Source of the DNA: Pseudoflavitalea rhizosphaerae
GTDB taxonomy: Bacteria; Bacteroidota; Bacteroidia; Chitinophagales; Chitinophagaceae
Length of the DNA: 64,000 bases
NCBI RefSeq assembly: GCF_003991355.1
Contig: NZ_RCSU01000011.1
Coordinates: 186,001-250,000 of the forward strand
Direction of reading: 5' to 3'
In this document: one piece after another, positions 35,281 through 44,939 of the stretch
Position numbering within the stretch: the first letter of the stretch is position 1
How the letters are laid out: every line of letters starts with the position of its first letter
Notes under the pieces: model-generated
Told to the model about the DNA's origin: nothing
Seen by the model: the letters and a program-made list of their open reading frames with translations, nothing else
The model's database searches: none
Translations under genes and position numbers: made by a program

Positions 35281-36540
35281 ATGAATAAAGACCGTATTGC
35301 ATATATCATACAGGCTTTCAGAAGCAATTCATTGACCACAAAGGAGTGGGATGAATTGAATGAATTGCTGAAGGAAGAGAACAGCGGAACGCTGAGAGCC
35401 TACCTGATGGACTTACTGGAGCGTCAGCCCGGAACAGTTAAGGTCACCCTTTCAGCCAATGATGAAGCCATCCTGCAAAATATTCTGAATAGCGACCGGA
35501 AAGATCCTGCATCGATTGTAACAAAATCGATATCCGGAGAACAAAAGCCTTCCAGTAAATCCCGTATGCTTTTCCGTTGGACGGCTGCTGCTGCCATCCT
35601 GTTGGCGGTTGTCGGCGGATGGCTGATCTGGCAAAATATATCCGAACAAACGGCCAACCTGACCGCTAAAGAAAATATAGGAGAAGCGTTCAAGATCAAA
35701 GCCCCGCAGCAAGGCGCTGTGCTGACCCTTTCGGATGGAACAAAAGTATTGCTCGATACGGTGAACGATGGATTCAGAACCAGTGAGCATTCAACCGATC
35801 TGCAATGGGAAGATGGTGAACTTCGCTATGGGAGCGCTTCACAGACCGCCGGGACGAGGGGGGCAACTGCTTACAATACGCTCGAAACACCTGCCGGCCG
35901 GCAATTCAGGATCCAGCTTCCCGATGGCTCGAAAGTCTGGTTGAATGCAATGAGTTCTATCAGGTACCCTGTTGCTTTCACCGGGAAAACCAGAGCGGTG
36001 GAACTGAAGGGCGAAGCTTACCTGGAAGTAGCGAAGGATCCCCGCAGGGGATTTATCGTTAGCACAGAAACAGGCCTCCAGCTGGATGTGCTGGGAACCG
36101 CTTTTAATGTAAATGGATACAGCAGTGAAAAAGAAGTGAAAGTAACCTTGGTGGAAGGCTCATTGCTTGTGAAAGCACAGGCTGCACAAAATAACAACGC
36201 TGTGAAAATAAAACCCGGTGAACAGGCTACAGTGGCACAGACAGCCAATGGAAAAATAAATCCCACATCTAAGATCAGTGTAGACCGGTCCGTGGATATG
36301 GAACAGGTGCTGGCCTGGAAGAATGGCCGGTTCAATTTTGAAGGTATGAAACTGCGCCAGGTGATGAAACAACTGGAACGATGGTATGATGTAACGGTCG
36401 TTTATGAAGATGGCGTTCCGGATACCGAATTCTATGGAGAGCTGAGCCGCGATAATTCCCTGGGTGATATCCTGCTCGCTTTCAAGGATGCAGAACTGAA
36501 ATACAAATTAGAAGGACGAAAACTAACGATCATGAAATAA
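35281..36540 (+). CDS. FecR-family anti-sigma factor (Sus locus 1)
   Basis: The 419-residue protein has a cytoplasmic N-terminal region (1-95) that binds the sigma factor, one membrane helix ('WTAAAAILLAVVGGWLIW', about residues 100-118), and a periplasmic FecR domain with the conserved 'LPDGSKVWLNAMSSIRYP' and 'GEAYLEV' blocks. A DUF4974/STN-like C-terminal domain follows. It transmits the signal from the SusC plug/STN domain to the sigma factor. The stop at 36540 is followed by a hairpin before the SusC gene. Confidence 0.9.
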   Translation: MNKDRIAYIIQAFRSNSLTTKEWDELNELLKEENSGTLRAYLMDLLERQPGTVKVTLSANDEAILQNILNSDRKDPASIVTKSISGEQKPSSKSRMLFRWTAAAAILLAVVGGWLIWQNISEQTANLTAKENIGEAFKIKAPQQGAVLTLSDGTKVLLDTVNDGFRTSEHSTDLQWEDGELRYGSASQTAGTRGATAYNTLETPAGRQFRIQLPDGSKVWLNAMSSIRYPVAFTGKTRAVELKGEAYLEVAKDPRRGFIVSTETGLQLDVLGTAFNVNGYSSEKEVKVTLVEGSLLVKAQAAQNNNAVKIKPGEQATVAQTANGKINPTSKISVDRSVDMEQVLAWKNGRFNFEGMKLRQVMKQLERWYDVTVVYEDGVPDTEFYGELSRDNSLGDILLAFKDAELKYKLEGRKLTIMK

Positions 36541-36566
36541 AACCCGGCTTATCATGCCATAAAAAA

Positions 36567-36588
36567 GGTGTCGCTGGCCGGCGACACC
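36567..36588. terminator. Hairpin between FecR and SusC (attenuator-like)
   Basis: GGTGTCGC (36567-36574) and GCGACACC (36581-36588) form an 8-bp perfect stem around 6 bases. It has no U tract. It separates the low-copy regulator genes from the highly expressed SusC gene, and could reduce read-through or protect the 3' end of the regulator mRNA. Confidence 0.5.
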
Positions 36589-36654
36589 CGAAGCTTTGGC
36601 AGAATGTAATAGGAGTCTGTTTTTCCAATCAATCAACCAAAACCAGTGCAAATT

Positions 36655-39600
36655 ATGAAAAAAACTGCCCCGACCACCGAGGTACGGGGGGAAGATGGCA
36701 ATCCATCCGTCAAAGCCCCCGGCAAAGGTGGTGGCTTCATCAAAATTTTGTTGGTGATGAAATTAACCACGCTACTGCTTACCGTAACCATGCTGCATGC
36801 TGCTGCTGCAGGTACGGGCCAGACTGTCTCAATCAACGCGGCCAATATGCCGCTTAAAAAACTGTTCACCGAAGTCAAACGGCAAACCGGCTATACCGTT
36901 TTCGGGAGAAATGAACTTTTTCGGTTGTCTAACACCGTTACTATCACTGCCAGCAATATGCCCCTTGCTGATTTCCTGCAGCAAGTGATGCTGTCACAAC
37001 CGCTTCAGTTCAGGATCAACGGGAAGGATATCATTCTTAGCCGAAAATCAGGTGCTGCCACTAACCGGGAAACTTCAGTCCTGCAGACAACAGAAACATT
37101 TGCAACCATCAACGGAACAGTTTATGATGCGGAAGGATTGCTGCTGGAAGGGGCGTCCATCATGCTGAAACGAACGGGTAAGACCACCCAGTCAGACAGC
37201 AAAGGACAATTCTCCCTCGATGCATTACCGGATGATATTCTCGTGATCAGCTTTGTTGGTTACACCACCCAGGAAATAAAGGTTGGTAACAACCGTTACC
37301 TGAGGGTCCGCCTGAAGCAGGAGGAAGCCCGTATGAATGATGTGGTGATCACAGGTATCGTCAACCGGAAAGCTGAAAGCTTTACCGGCGCTTCCGTCCG
37401 ATTCAGCAGGCAGGAACTAATGCAGGCAGGTTCCAGGAATATTTTTCAAAGCCTCAAAAGCATGGACCCCGCCCTCAATATTTTTGAGAACCTGGCAACA
37501 GGGTCCGATCCGAATAAAATGCTTGAAATGCAGATCAGGGGCACTTCTTCATTCCCTGATGTGAAAGGGCAATACGCTACCAATCCCAATCAGCCATTAT
37601 TCATTGTAGATGGTTTTGAAATGACCATCGAAAAAGTGAATGATCTCGATATCAACCGCATTGAGTCCGTTACCATTTTGAAAGATGCTTCAGCCAAAGC
37701 ATTGTATGGCTCACGCGCAGCCAACGGCGTTATCGTGATCGAAACAGTGAAAGTAAAACCCGGTGAGCTCAGGATCAATTACACCGGGACTTATGGCATC
37801 GAAATACCTGACCTATCGAGCTATAACCTCACCAACGCACGTGAAAAGATCACGCTGGAAAAAGAACTCGGCGCTTACTACCGTCCACAACCACCCGCCG
37901 CACTGATATTCGACAGTCTTTATTATGCCAACCTGCGTGAAGTGCAGAATGGTGTGAATACCGATTGGCTTGCACAACCCACCAGGATAGGCTTCAGTCA
38001 TAAACAAACAGTTGGATTTGAAGTAGGGGACGACAGGCTCAGAACAGGTCTTACTCTTTTCATGAACAATACACAGGGTGTTATGAAGGGCAGTGAAAGG
38101 AAAACGATCGGCGGCGCCTTTCAATTGACCTATCGCTATAAGAAGATCCTTTTCAGGAACCTGCTTCAATATACCGGGATCAAAACCGCCAATTCTCCTT
38201 ATGGTGAATTCAGCGAATACGCCCGCCTGAACCCATATTGGAGACCTTATAACGAAGATGGCTCCGTAATAAAATTCCTGGGAATCGGCCCCGTTCTCAC
38301 CGAGCCCGTGTACAACCCGCTCTTCAACGCGATGTTGAATACTACATCCACCACCAATTACACTGACCTCACCAATAATACCTACCTGGAATATTTTATA
38401 TCGAAGAGCCTTAAACTGGTTGGCAGGTTCGGATTTGCCAATACCGTCAATGGATCAGATGAATTCCTGCCGGGTAATCATACAAGTTTTATCGGTCTCA
38501 TTGGCGAGAATATGTTCCGCAAAGGGTCCTACAATAAAGGAAATGGAAAAGCATCGATGGTGAGTGGCGACCTGAACCTGAATTATTCCGGCAGCTGGGG
38601 CAAGCACAGCGTGTTTGCGAACCTGGGCGGAAATATCAGGGAAGATAAAAGCGAAAGTTTCCTCTATTCCGCTATTGGATTTCCGAACGACAGGATGGAT
38701 AATATTCTTTTCGCCAAACAATATGCAGAGAATGCCAAGCCAACAGGTGCGGAATCCATCAGTCGCGAATTGGGCGTACTGGCCATCGGAAGCTATTCAT
38801 ACGATAACCGATACTTCGCTGATTTCTCCCTGAGAACAAGTTCTTCTTCTCAGTTCGGTTCGGCTAACCGTTGGGGTAGTTTCTATTCGGTAGGCGCAGG
38901 CTGGAATCTCCATCACGAGAAATTCTTTCAAAAAATCCCTCAGATCACGATGCTGAAACTGAGAGGCTCCGCAGGTTATACAGGTTCGCAGAATTTCAAT
39001 GCTTACCAGGCGCTGTTATTGTATAATTATTTTGTGGATGATTCTTACCAGGGCTTACCCGGCGTTTATCTAAACGGGCTCTGGAACCCTGAATTGAAAT
39101 GGCAGCAAAAACTCGATTATAATGTGGGCATAGACGCCAGTATTCAAAACAAGCTCAATATCAGGGTTGATCTTTACAAAGCGATCACCACCAACCTGCT
39201 GACAGATATCACCATTCCTCCTTCTCTCGGGTTCAGTTCCTATAAAGCCAATCTCGGGCAGATCACCAATACCGGTCTGGAGTTCAGGGTGAGCTATAGA
39301 ATGTTCGTCAATAACCGGAACCGCCAATCGCTCAACTTGTTTGTAACGGGGATCACCAACCGCAACAGGATCGTGAAGATATCCAACTCGCTCAAGTCCC
39401 TCACGGAAGAGCAGGATAAACTATCCGAAGAATCCAATAAACCGCTTGTCCGCTTCCAGGAAGGACAGTCGCTGGAAGCTATCTGGGCGGTACCCAGCCG
39501 TGGCATAGATCCGGCTACCGGCAAAGAGATCTTCGTAAAACGAGATGGCTCTTTCACGGATCAATGGGACCCGCTTGACAAAGTGGTGGCCGGCGTGAAC

Positions 39601-40059
39601 CAGCCAAAGCTGATGGGCACTGCCGGACTGAACTTCGAAGTAAAAGGATTCAGCATCGGGGTGATTGCGAGGTACAGGATGGGTGGACAGATCTATAATC
39701 AAACCCTCGTTGATAAGGTAGAGAACGCACAACTTAATTACAATGTAGACAAGCGGGCTTATTATGATTCCTGGAAGAAGCCGGGCGATAATGTGCTCTT
39801 CAAAAGTATCGGAACCGTCAATACCCTTACCCTGGCTACCTCCAGGTTTGTGCAGGACCTGAGTGAACTGGAGATATCCTCGGTGAACATCGGTTACGAT
39901 TTCTATCGTCATGCGTTTGTACAAAAACTGAAAATGCAAAGGCTGCAGGTGCTGATGAACATGAACGATATTCTCAGGCTTTCCACTGTTCGTATCGAAA
40001 GAGGTACTGCCTATCCCTTTGCACGCTATTGCACACTAACGGTGATGGCTAATTTTTAA
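36655..40059 (+). CDS. SusC/RagA-family TonB-dependent outer-membrane transporter with STN domain (locus 1)
   Basis: About 1134 residues. The ATG at 36655 is preferred over the in-frame GTG at 36646. After an N-terminal membrane segment (LVMKLTTLLLTVTMLHAAA, a signal sequence) come an STN domain (about 60-120), a carboxypeptidase-like regulatory beta-sandwich ('INGTVYDAEGLLLEGASIML', about 155-230), the TonB box/plug ('LFIVDGFEMTI', 'ILKDASAKALYGSRAANGVI', about 235-370) and the barrel. Its STN domain marks it as a signalling receptor that talks to the FecR protein. It imports oligomers bound by the SusD partner, whose gene follows 3 bases downstream. Confidence 0.95.
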   Translation: MKKTAPTTEVRGEDGNPSVKAPGKGGGFIKILLVMKLTTLLLTVTMLHAAAAGTGQTVSINAANMPLKKLFTEVKRQTGYTVFGRNELFRLSNTVTITASNMPLADFLQQVMLSQPLQFRINGKDIILSRKSGAATNRETSVLQTTETFATINGTVYDAEGLLLEGASIMLKRTGKTTQSDSKGQFSLDALPDDILVISFVGYTTQEIKVGNNRYLRVRLKQEEARMNDVVITGIVNRKAESFTGASVRFSRQELMQAGSRNIFQSLKSMDPALNIFENLATGSDPNKMLEMQIRGTSSFPDVKGQYATNPNQPLFIVDGFEMTIEKVNDLDINRIESVTILKDASAKALYGSRAANGVIVIETVKVKPGELRINYTGTYGIEIPDLSSYNLTNAREKITLEKELGAYYRPQPPAALIFDSLYYANLREVQNGVNTDWLAQPTRIGFSHKQTVGFEVGDDRLRTGLTLFMNNTQGVMKGSERKTIGGAFQLTYRYKKILFRNLLQYTGIKTANSPYGEFSEYARLNPYWRPYNEDGSVIKFLGIGPVLTEPVYNPLFNAMLNTTSTTNYTDLTNNTYLEYFISKSLKLVGRFGFANTVNGSDEFLPGNHTSFIGLIGENMFRKGSYNKGNGKASMVSGDLNLNYSGSWGKHSVFANLGGNIREDKSESFLYSAIGFPNDRMDNILFAKQYAENAKPTGAESISRELGVLAIGSYSYDNRYFADFSLRTSSSSQFGSANRWGSFYSVGAGWNLHHEKFFQKIPQITMLKLRGSAGYTGSQNFNAYQALLLYNYFVDDSYQGLPGVYLNGLWNPELKWQQKLDYNVGIDASIQNKLNIRVDLYKAITTNLLTDITIPPSLGFSSYKANLGQITNTGLEFRVSYRMFVNNRNRQSLNLFVTGITNRNRIVKISNSLKSLTEEQDKLSEESNKPLVRFQEGQSLEAIWAVPSRGIDPATGKEIFVKRDGSFTDQWDPLDKVVAGVNQPKLMGTAGLNFEVKGFSIGVIARYRMGGQIYNQTLVDKVENAQLNYNVDKRAYYDSWKKPGDNVLFKSIGTVNTLTLATSRFVQDLSELEISSVNIGYDFYRHAFVQKLKMQRLQVLMNMNDILRLSTVRIERGTAYPFARYCTLTVMANF

Positions 40060-40061
40060 TA

Positions 40062-41504
40062 ATGAATAAAAGGAAAAGCATGAAAAAGCTATGCTATATA
40101 CTTTCGGTGGCGGTAATATTTCTGCTGACACTGTCGTCCTGCAAAAAATGGATGGATGTGCAGCCGAAGATCAGCATCAAATCTGATGTATTGCTGCGAA
40201 CCGAGCAGGGCTACAGGGATGCGCTGATCGGCTGCTACACGCTGATGAAGAACCAGCAGTTGTATGCACGCGAACTGACTTTCGGGTTTGTGGATGCCGC
40301 GGCGCAACAATACGATACCTACAATAATGCTGTATACAACGATGTGGCGCGATGGAACTATACCGCCGTTGCATCGGTGAGATCGAAGATCGATGGCATC
40401 TGGTCCGGCATGTACAATGTGCTGGCCAATGTGAATAATATACTCGACAATATTGACAGCGATAAAAGCATCTTCACCAATGGCAATTATGAGATCATCA
40501 AAGGCGAAGCGCTGGCGATCCGCGCCTTCCTGCATTTAGACCTGCTGCGTCTCTTCGCATCCTCCGATCTTGCATTGAAAGCCATTCCCTATATCAAAAC
40601 ACTTTCCACCAAAGTGATCGGTTCTTCCAATGGCAATGAAGTGATCGGTCTGATCCTGCAGGATGCTGCTGCAGCAGCGGAACTGTTGAAAGATGATCCC
40701 ATCAAATCCGGCAATAAATATATCTATAGCCAGGATGAATTCATGAATAACCGGCACCAGCGATTGAATTATTATGCGTGCAAAGCCATTGCTGCAAGGG
40801 CTTATCTCTGGTCCGGGAAAAAAGTGGAAGCACTTGCGAAAGCGAGGGAAGTAATGCAGGATGCCGACCGCCTCTTCCCCTGGATCCAATCCGCGGATAT
40901 TTCCGCAACCAGTGAGCGCGATAAAGACTATACCTTCTCCACAGAGAACCTCTTTGCACTGAATGTTCATGACCTGAAAAATATTTCCAATACCTGGTTC
41001 ATGGCGGCATTGCCCAATAACCTGCTCTTCAGGGGCTCCTACTATTACGAGGAAATGTTTGAGAAGAATTCCATCGGCGCCAATGACTACCGGCTGCTCT
41101 TTACTTCAAGACTTTCCGGCTGGGATTATGTCCTCTATAAATATTACCAACCCGACAATTATAAACCTGCTTATGCGGGTATGGTCCCGCTGTTCAGAAG
41201 ATCCGAAATGAATTATATAGCCGCGGAATGTTTGATTGGCGTGAATAATGAAGAAGCGATCGAACTGCTGAATGAAGTGCGCCGGCATCGCGGCATTACT
41301 GTAGATCTGGATCATTCATTGCCCAATACAGAGATAACAGCGGAAATACTCAAGGAGTACAGGAAGGAATTCCAGGGCGAAGGACAGTTGTTCTACTATT
41401 GCAAGCGCAATAAGCTGGCAAATTTCCCGGATGGCTACCAGACTGTAACCGATAAAGAGTATGTATTGCCAAAACCTGAAAACGAGATCGAATTCGGGCA
41501 ATGA
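40062..41504 (+). CDS. SusD/RagB-family outer-membrane lipoprotein (locus 1)
   Basis: The 480-residue protein has a lipoprotein signal ending in LSSC (Cys about residue 27) and the SusD features 'TEQGYRDALIGCYTLM' near the N-terminus, tetratricopeptide-like helices, and the C-terminal 'LLNEVRRHRGI' and 'EYRKEFQGEGQLFYYCKR' blocks. As the surface lid of the SusC pore it selects the oligomeric substrate. A second start at 40080 (MKKLCYIL) would also give a normal signal peptide. Confidence 0.95.
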   Translation: MNKRKSMKKLCYILSVAVIFLLTLSSCKKWMDVQPKISIKSDVLLRTEQGYRDALIGCYTLMKNQQLYARELTFGFVDAAAQQYDTYNNAVYNDVARWNYTAVASVRSKIDGIWSGMYNVLANVNNILDNIDSDKSIFTNGNYEIIKGEALAIRAFLHLDLLRLFASSDLALKAIPYIKTLSTKVIGSSNGNEVIGLILQDAAAAAELLKDDPIKSGNKYIYSQDEFMNNRHQRLNYYACKAIAARAYLWSGKKVEALAKAREVMQDADRLFPWIQSADISATSERDKDYTFSTENLFALNVHDLKNISNTWFMAALPNNLLFRGSYYYEEMFEKNSIGANDYRLLFTSRLSGWDYVLYKYYQPDNYKPAYAGMVPLFRRSEMNYIAAECLIGVNNEEAIELLNEVRRHRGITVDLDHSLPNTEITAEILKEYRKEFQGEGQLFYYCKRNKLANFPDGYQTVTDKEYVLPKPENEIEFGQ

Positions 41505-41540
41505 GGCAGAAACTTTTTTAGTAAACGAAATTCAACTGTT

Positions 41541-42281
41541 ATGAAACTGATCATTCGATATATGATTTTCCCACTTGCCCTTGTGGCATTTGCGGGCTGT
41601 TCCTCCAAGGATATCCAGGGTTACGAACCAGATCCCGGCCTGTTCTTTCAGATACCCGGATCAGGTTCAGTGGCGCTGCGGGATTCCATCATTTATTCTT
41701 TTCCCGCAAAACCGGATGTGGGAGATCATGATACCCTCTGGTTCAAAGCCTGTATCATGGGCAATGCTGCTTCCTTTGACCGGGAGATCGGCATCAAGAT
41801 CAATACAGACAAAACCACTGCTGTTGAAGGAACGCATTTCAGGATCGAAGGAAGAAAAATGCCGGCCGATTCATTTTCCGTGAGAGTGCCGGTGATCATC
41901 TACAAGAATGGTTTGAAAGATAAGTCTGTGCGCCTCGAGATTGAAGTGACCGAAAACCAGTATTTCAAACCAGGATATGAACGATACAAAAAAGCTGTTT
42001 TCATTTGGGGCGATATGTTCCTGAAACCTGATATATGGGACAAGTCCAATTACAAGTCCGCCTTTGGTGAGTTTACCCCTACCCGTTATGCCTTCATCTT
42101 GAAAGCCTGCAATATCACGGAACTGCCGGACCCGATGAACCTGACCTTGCTGGCGTATTACAATTCCGTTGTCCGTAAAGCTTTGTTCGATCGTAATGCC
42201 ATACCGGGGAACAGTCCACTTACCGATGAGTTGGGCGCTGTTGAGTTCCCCGTGTATACAGGTGTTGGAGGATTGGGATAG
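41541..42281 (+). CDS. DUF4843 lipoprotein
   Basis: The 246-residue protein has a lipoprotein signal (lipobox FAGC, Cys about residue 20). It contains 'DTLWFKACIMGNAASFDREI' and 'TAVEGTHFRI', typical of DUF4843 proteins encoded after SusD in peptide- and glycan-uptake operons. It is probably an accessory surface-exposed component; its exact function is unknown. Confidence 0.8.
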   Translation: MKLIIRYMIFPLALVAFAGCSSKDIQGYEPDPGLFFQIPGSGSVALRDSIIYSFPAKPDVGDHDTLWFKACIMGNAASFDREIGIKINTDKTTAVEGTHFRIEGRKMPADSFSVRVPVIIYKNGLKDKSVRLEIEVTENQYFKPGYERYKKAVFIWGDMFLKPDIWDKSNYKSAFGEFTPTRYAFILKACNITELPDPMNLTLLAYYNSVVRKALFDRNAIPGNSPLTDELGAVEFPVYTGVGGLG

Positions 42282-42318
42282 GGAACCTGTTATCTTATAA
42301 CGATTCAATAAGAAAATA

Positions 42319-43833
42319 ATGAAACCAAAATATTGCGGCATTCTGATTGCCTTTTGCATATTGCTGTTAACGGCCTGCGTGAAGGATGAAGGGAATTATT
42401 CGTATGGAAAACAAACGGATTATTTTATCGATTCCACCAGTGTATCAACCTCCTTCACGCTTAAACAAAATGAACAATTGATGGTGGAGCCTTCGCTTGC
42501 CAATGGCATTTCGGAGAATGGGTTGAGCTACGAATGGTTCCTGAAACAGGAGAGCTTTGCTGTGGACCCTTCCACGGGCGGCTATTATGATGTGAAGATC
42601 GGAACAGAACGTCAATTGAATTACAAGATTACCGAAAAACCGGGAAGCTATATCCTGGTGCTGTACACGAAGGATAACAATAACGGCGGGATCACACAAT
42701 TACTGAAGCGTCAGCTTACTGTGAGTTCCTTCGCTTCTCCCGGATGGATGGTATTGCATGGAGATGGAACTTCCTCGGATATCAGTATCGTGGTGAACAA
42801 TCGGTTTACACCTGCTGTTCCTTCGTCTACCGATTATGTTCAGGAGAATGTTTTCTCCCTGACGAATGGTAAAAGAATAGAAGGAGAGGGCGCTGGCCTC
42901 TTTTATTTGGAAGATCGATGGGTGGAAGTTTTTACAAAAGGTGATCAAGGAGGATACCGGGTCAGTAATAATGATCTTCGCACCATGAACCCTTACAGTG
43001 GGATGTTTGTGATGCCGCCCGCAGCTCCGGATATCCGTTACGACGCTTATGCGTCCTGGTCATATAACGAGATGCTGGTGAACAAGGGCGACCTGTATTT
43101 TGCTTCCCAGCCCGATGTATACAAGTTTTATCCTTACGGCGTCAAATGTTTTGGGGAAGATTATACGGCTGCACCGTTCTTAGCCAGCTCCAATTTATAC
43201 TTCACCTATTACGGTGTTTTTTACGATACCAAAAACAAACGTTTCCTCTATATCGATTACGAAAGGAAGGTGAAGCAGTTTGCTGCGCCCGGGCCCAATG
43301 CTGCGTTCGATATGAGAAATATAGGTAAAGAGATGGTTTATGCAGAACATGGATTCGATAACAGGTGGTTCTGCCTCATGCAGGATGCAGGAGCGCCTTC
43401 GTCCAGGGAACTCTTCGTTTCGAAATTCAATAACTGGGATGATGGAAACCGCGCACTGGAAAGGATCGATATCGGCGCTGCCCAGGGGATGGCTGCTTCC
43501 ACCTTCTTCGCCTTCGGCAACCGGGGCAATATTTTCTTTCATGCAGATGCTACACATATTTATCAGAATAACTATGCAGGTGATAAAAGTTCAGTTCTTC
43601 GTCTGGACGTTGGCGGTAGTTTCCCGGGATATCAGGTAACCTGCATGAATGTATTCAAATGGAGGAATCATCCCAATGATGGCCGTCTCCTGATGGTGGC
43701 CCTTTACGATGCAGCAGAAAAGAAAGGAAAACTGTTGCAGATAGATATCAATGAAGTAAGCGGTGTATTCGGATCGATAAAAGAATATGACGGCTTCGGA
43801 AAAATCACTGCAATGAATTACAAACTAAAATAA
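42319..43833 (+). CDS. PKD-like family lipoprotein
   Basis: The 504-residue protein has lipobox LTAC (Cys about residue 20) followed by a PKD/Ig-like region (about 25-140, with 'GISENGLSYEWFL' and a 'PGSYILVLYTKD' strand) and a repeat-rich C-terminal part. Proteins of this type are standard members of SusCD-DUF4843-TlpA operons and are thought to be surface-exposed binding proteins. No catalytic motif was seen. Confidence 0.75.
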   Translation: MKPKYCGILIAFCILLLTACVKDEGNYSYGKQTDYFIDSTSVSTSFTLKQNEQLMVEPSLANGISENGLSYEWFLKQESFAVDPSTGGYYDVKIGTERQLNYKITEKPGSYILVLYTKDNNNGGITQLLKRQLTVSSFASPGWMVLHGDGTSSDISIVVNNRFTPAVPSSTDYVQENVFSLTNGKRIEGEGAGLFYLEDRWVEVFTKGDQGGYRVSNNDLRTMNPYSGMFVMPPAAPDIRYDAYASWSYNEMLVNKGDLYFASQPDVYKFYPYGVKCFGEDYTAAPFLASSNLYFTYYGVFYDTKNKRFLYIDYERKVKQFAAPGPNAAFDMRNIGKEMVYAEHGFDNRWFCLMQDAGAPSSRELFVSKFNNWDDGNRALERIDIGAAQGMAASTFFAFGNRGNIFFHADATHIYQNNYAGDKSSVLRLDVGGSFPGYQVTCMNVFKWRNHPNDGRLLMVALYDAAEKKGKLLQIDINEVSGVFGSIKEYDGFGKITAMNYKLK

Positions 43834-43843
43834 ATAATCCTAC

Positions 43844-44938
43844 ATGTTGAAGTCATGGTTAATGATCCTGTTGCTCTCCACTGGTTCGGTGATGGCGGCA
43901 GGAAAGGGCAAGTATTGTACCCTCGAAGGTGAAATTAAAATGCTCAAGGCGCCGGCTGAAGTAATGGTCATTCAAAGAACAGGCGAATTTGAATCGGATT
44001 CGATAACAGCCGCTGCTGTTAATGTGAATGGACATTTCAAAGTAAAGATCCCGGCCCAATACAATGGATTCGTTTTGGAAATAAGGGTGAAAGGGACTCA
44101 CGATTTTTGCAATTTCATTGCAGAGCCCGGTACCGTTCATATTGCCGGTTTAAGTGGGAAATTTTACCTGGCAACTGTTGAAGGAAGTACTGAAAATAAA
44201 CGCTGGAATGAATACCAAATGTTTCAGCAGAAATTGAGTAAACAGCAAAATAGTATTTTTCAGAAGACCGGATTGTCCGATGAAGAACGGACACAATTAT
44301 TCGAAGACCTGAATACCAGCCAAAAGCACTTTACCGATTCTTTCATAGTTGCCAACAGGTCCAGTGTGGTGGCATTGTACATGGCCCGGGTGCCGCTTCC
44401 CATGATGAAGCACTACCAGATCGACACAGTCTTGCAACAATTCGATAAGAAATTGCATGGCCATCCTTATTACAAGGAAATGAAAGCAAGGGCCGATGTA
44501 CTGAGAAGAGTGGCCCCTGGAGCCGTTGCGCCGGACTTCAAAGTGGTTACGCAGGATGGCAAAACACCCATTCAATTGTCTTCCTTCCGTGGAAAATATG
44601 TTTTGCTGGATTTCTGGGCATCCTGGTGTGTGCCTTGCCGTGAGGAAAACAAACATACGCTGGCTATTTATAAAAAATTTCATCCGAAAGGATTGGAGAT
44701 AATTTCATTCTCGCTGGACCATGAACTGCCAGCCTGGCAAAAAGCCATCGAAAAGGATGGTATACTCTGGAACAATGCTTCAGATCTTACCGGTGGTAAA
44801 AGATCAAAGGTTGCGCAGGAATATGGGATCGATGGCCTGCCTGCAATCTGGTTGATTGGACCGGACGGGAAGATCATAGCAGAGAGCATTCGCGGAGAAG
44901 AGCTGGAGAAAATGCTGGAATCGATATTCAGAAAGTAA
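43844..44938 (+). CDS. TlpA-family thioredoxin-like protein with DUF4369 (locus 1)
   Basis: The 364-residue protein has a short signal sequence, an N-terminal DUF4369-type beta domain (about 25-115), a helical linker, and a C-terminal thioredoxin domain with FWASWCVPC (cysteines 262 and 265) and a cis-Pro segment 'GIDGLPAIWLI'. A periplasmic thiol-disulfide oxidoreductase is expected. Its place between the PKD-like lipoprotein and the peptidase suggests that it handles disulfides in peptide substrates. Confidence 0.9.
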   Translation: MLKSWLMILLLSTGSVMAAGKGKYCTLEGEIKMLKAPAEVMVIQRTGEFESDSITAAAVNVNGHFKVKIPAQYNGFVLEIRVKGTHDFCNFIAEPGTVHIAGLSGKFYLATVEGSTENKRWNEYQMFQQKLSKQQNSIFQKTGLSDEERTQLFEDLNTSQKHFTDSFIVANRSSVVALYMARVPLPMMKHYQIDTVLQQFDKKLHGHPYYKEMKARADVLRRVAPGAVAPDFKVVTQDGKTPIQLSSFRGKYVLLDFWASWCVPCREENKHTLAIYKKFHPKGLEIISFSLDHELPAWQKAIEKDGILWNNASDLTGGKRSKVAQEYGIDGLPAIWLIGPDGKIIAESIRGEELEKMLESIFRK

Positions 44939-44939
44939 T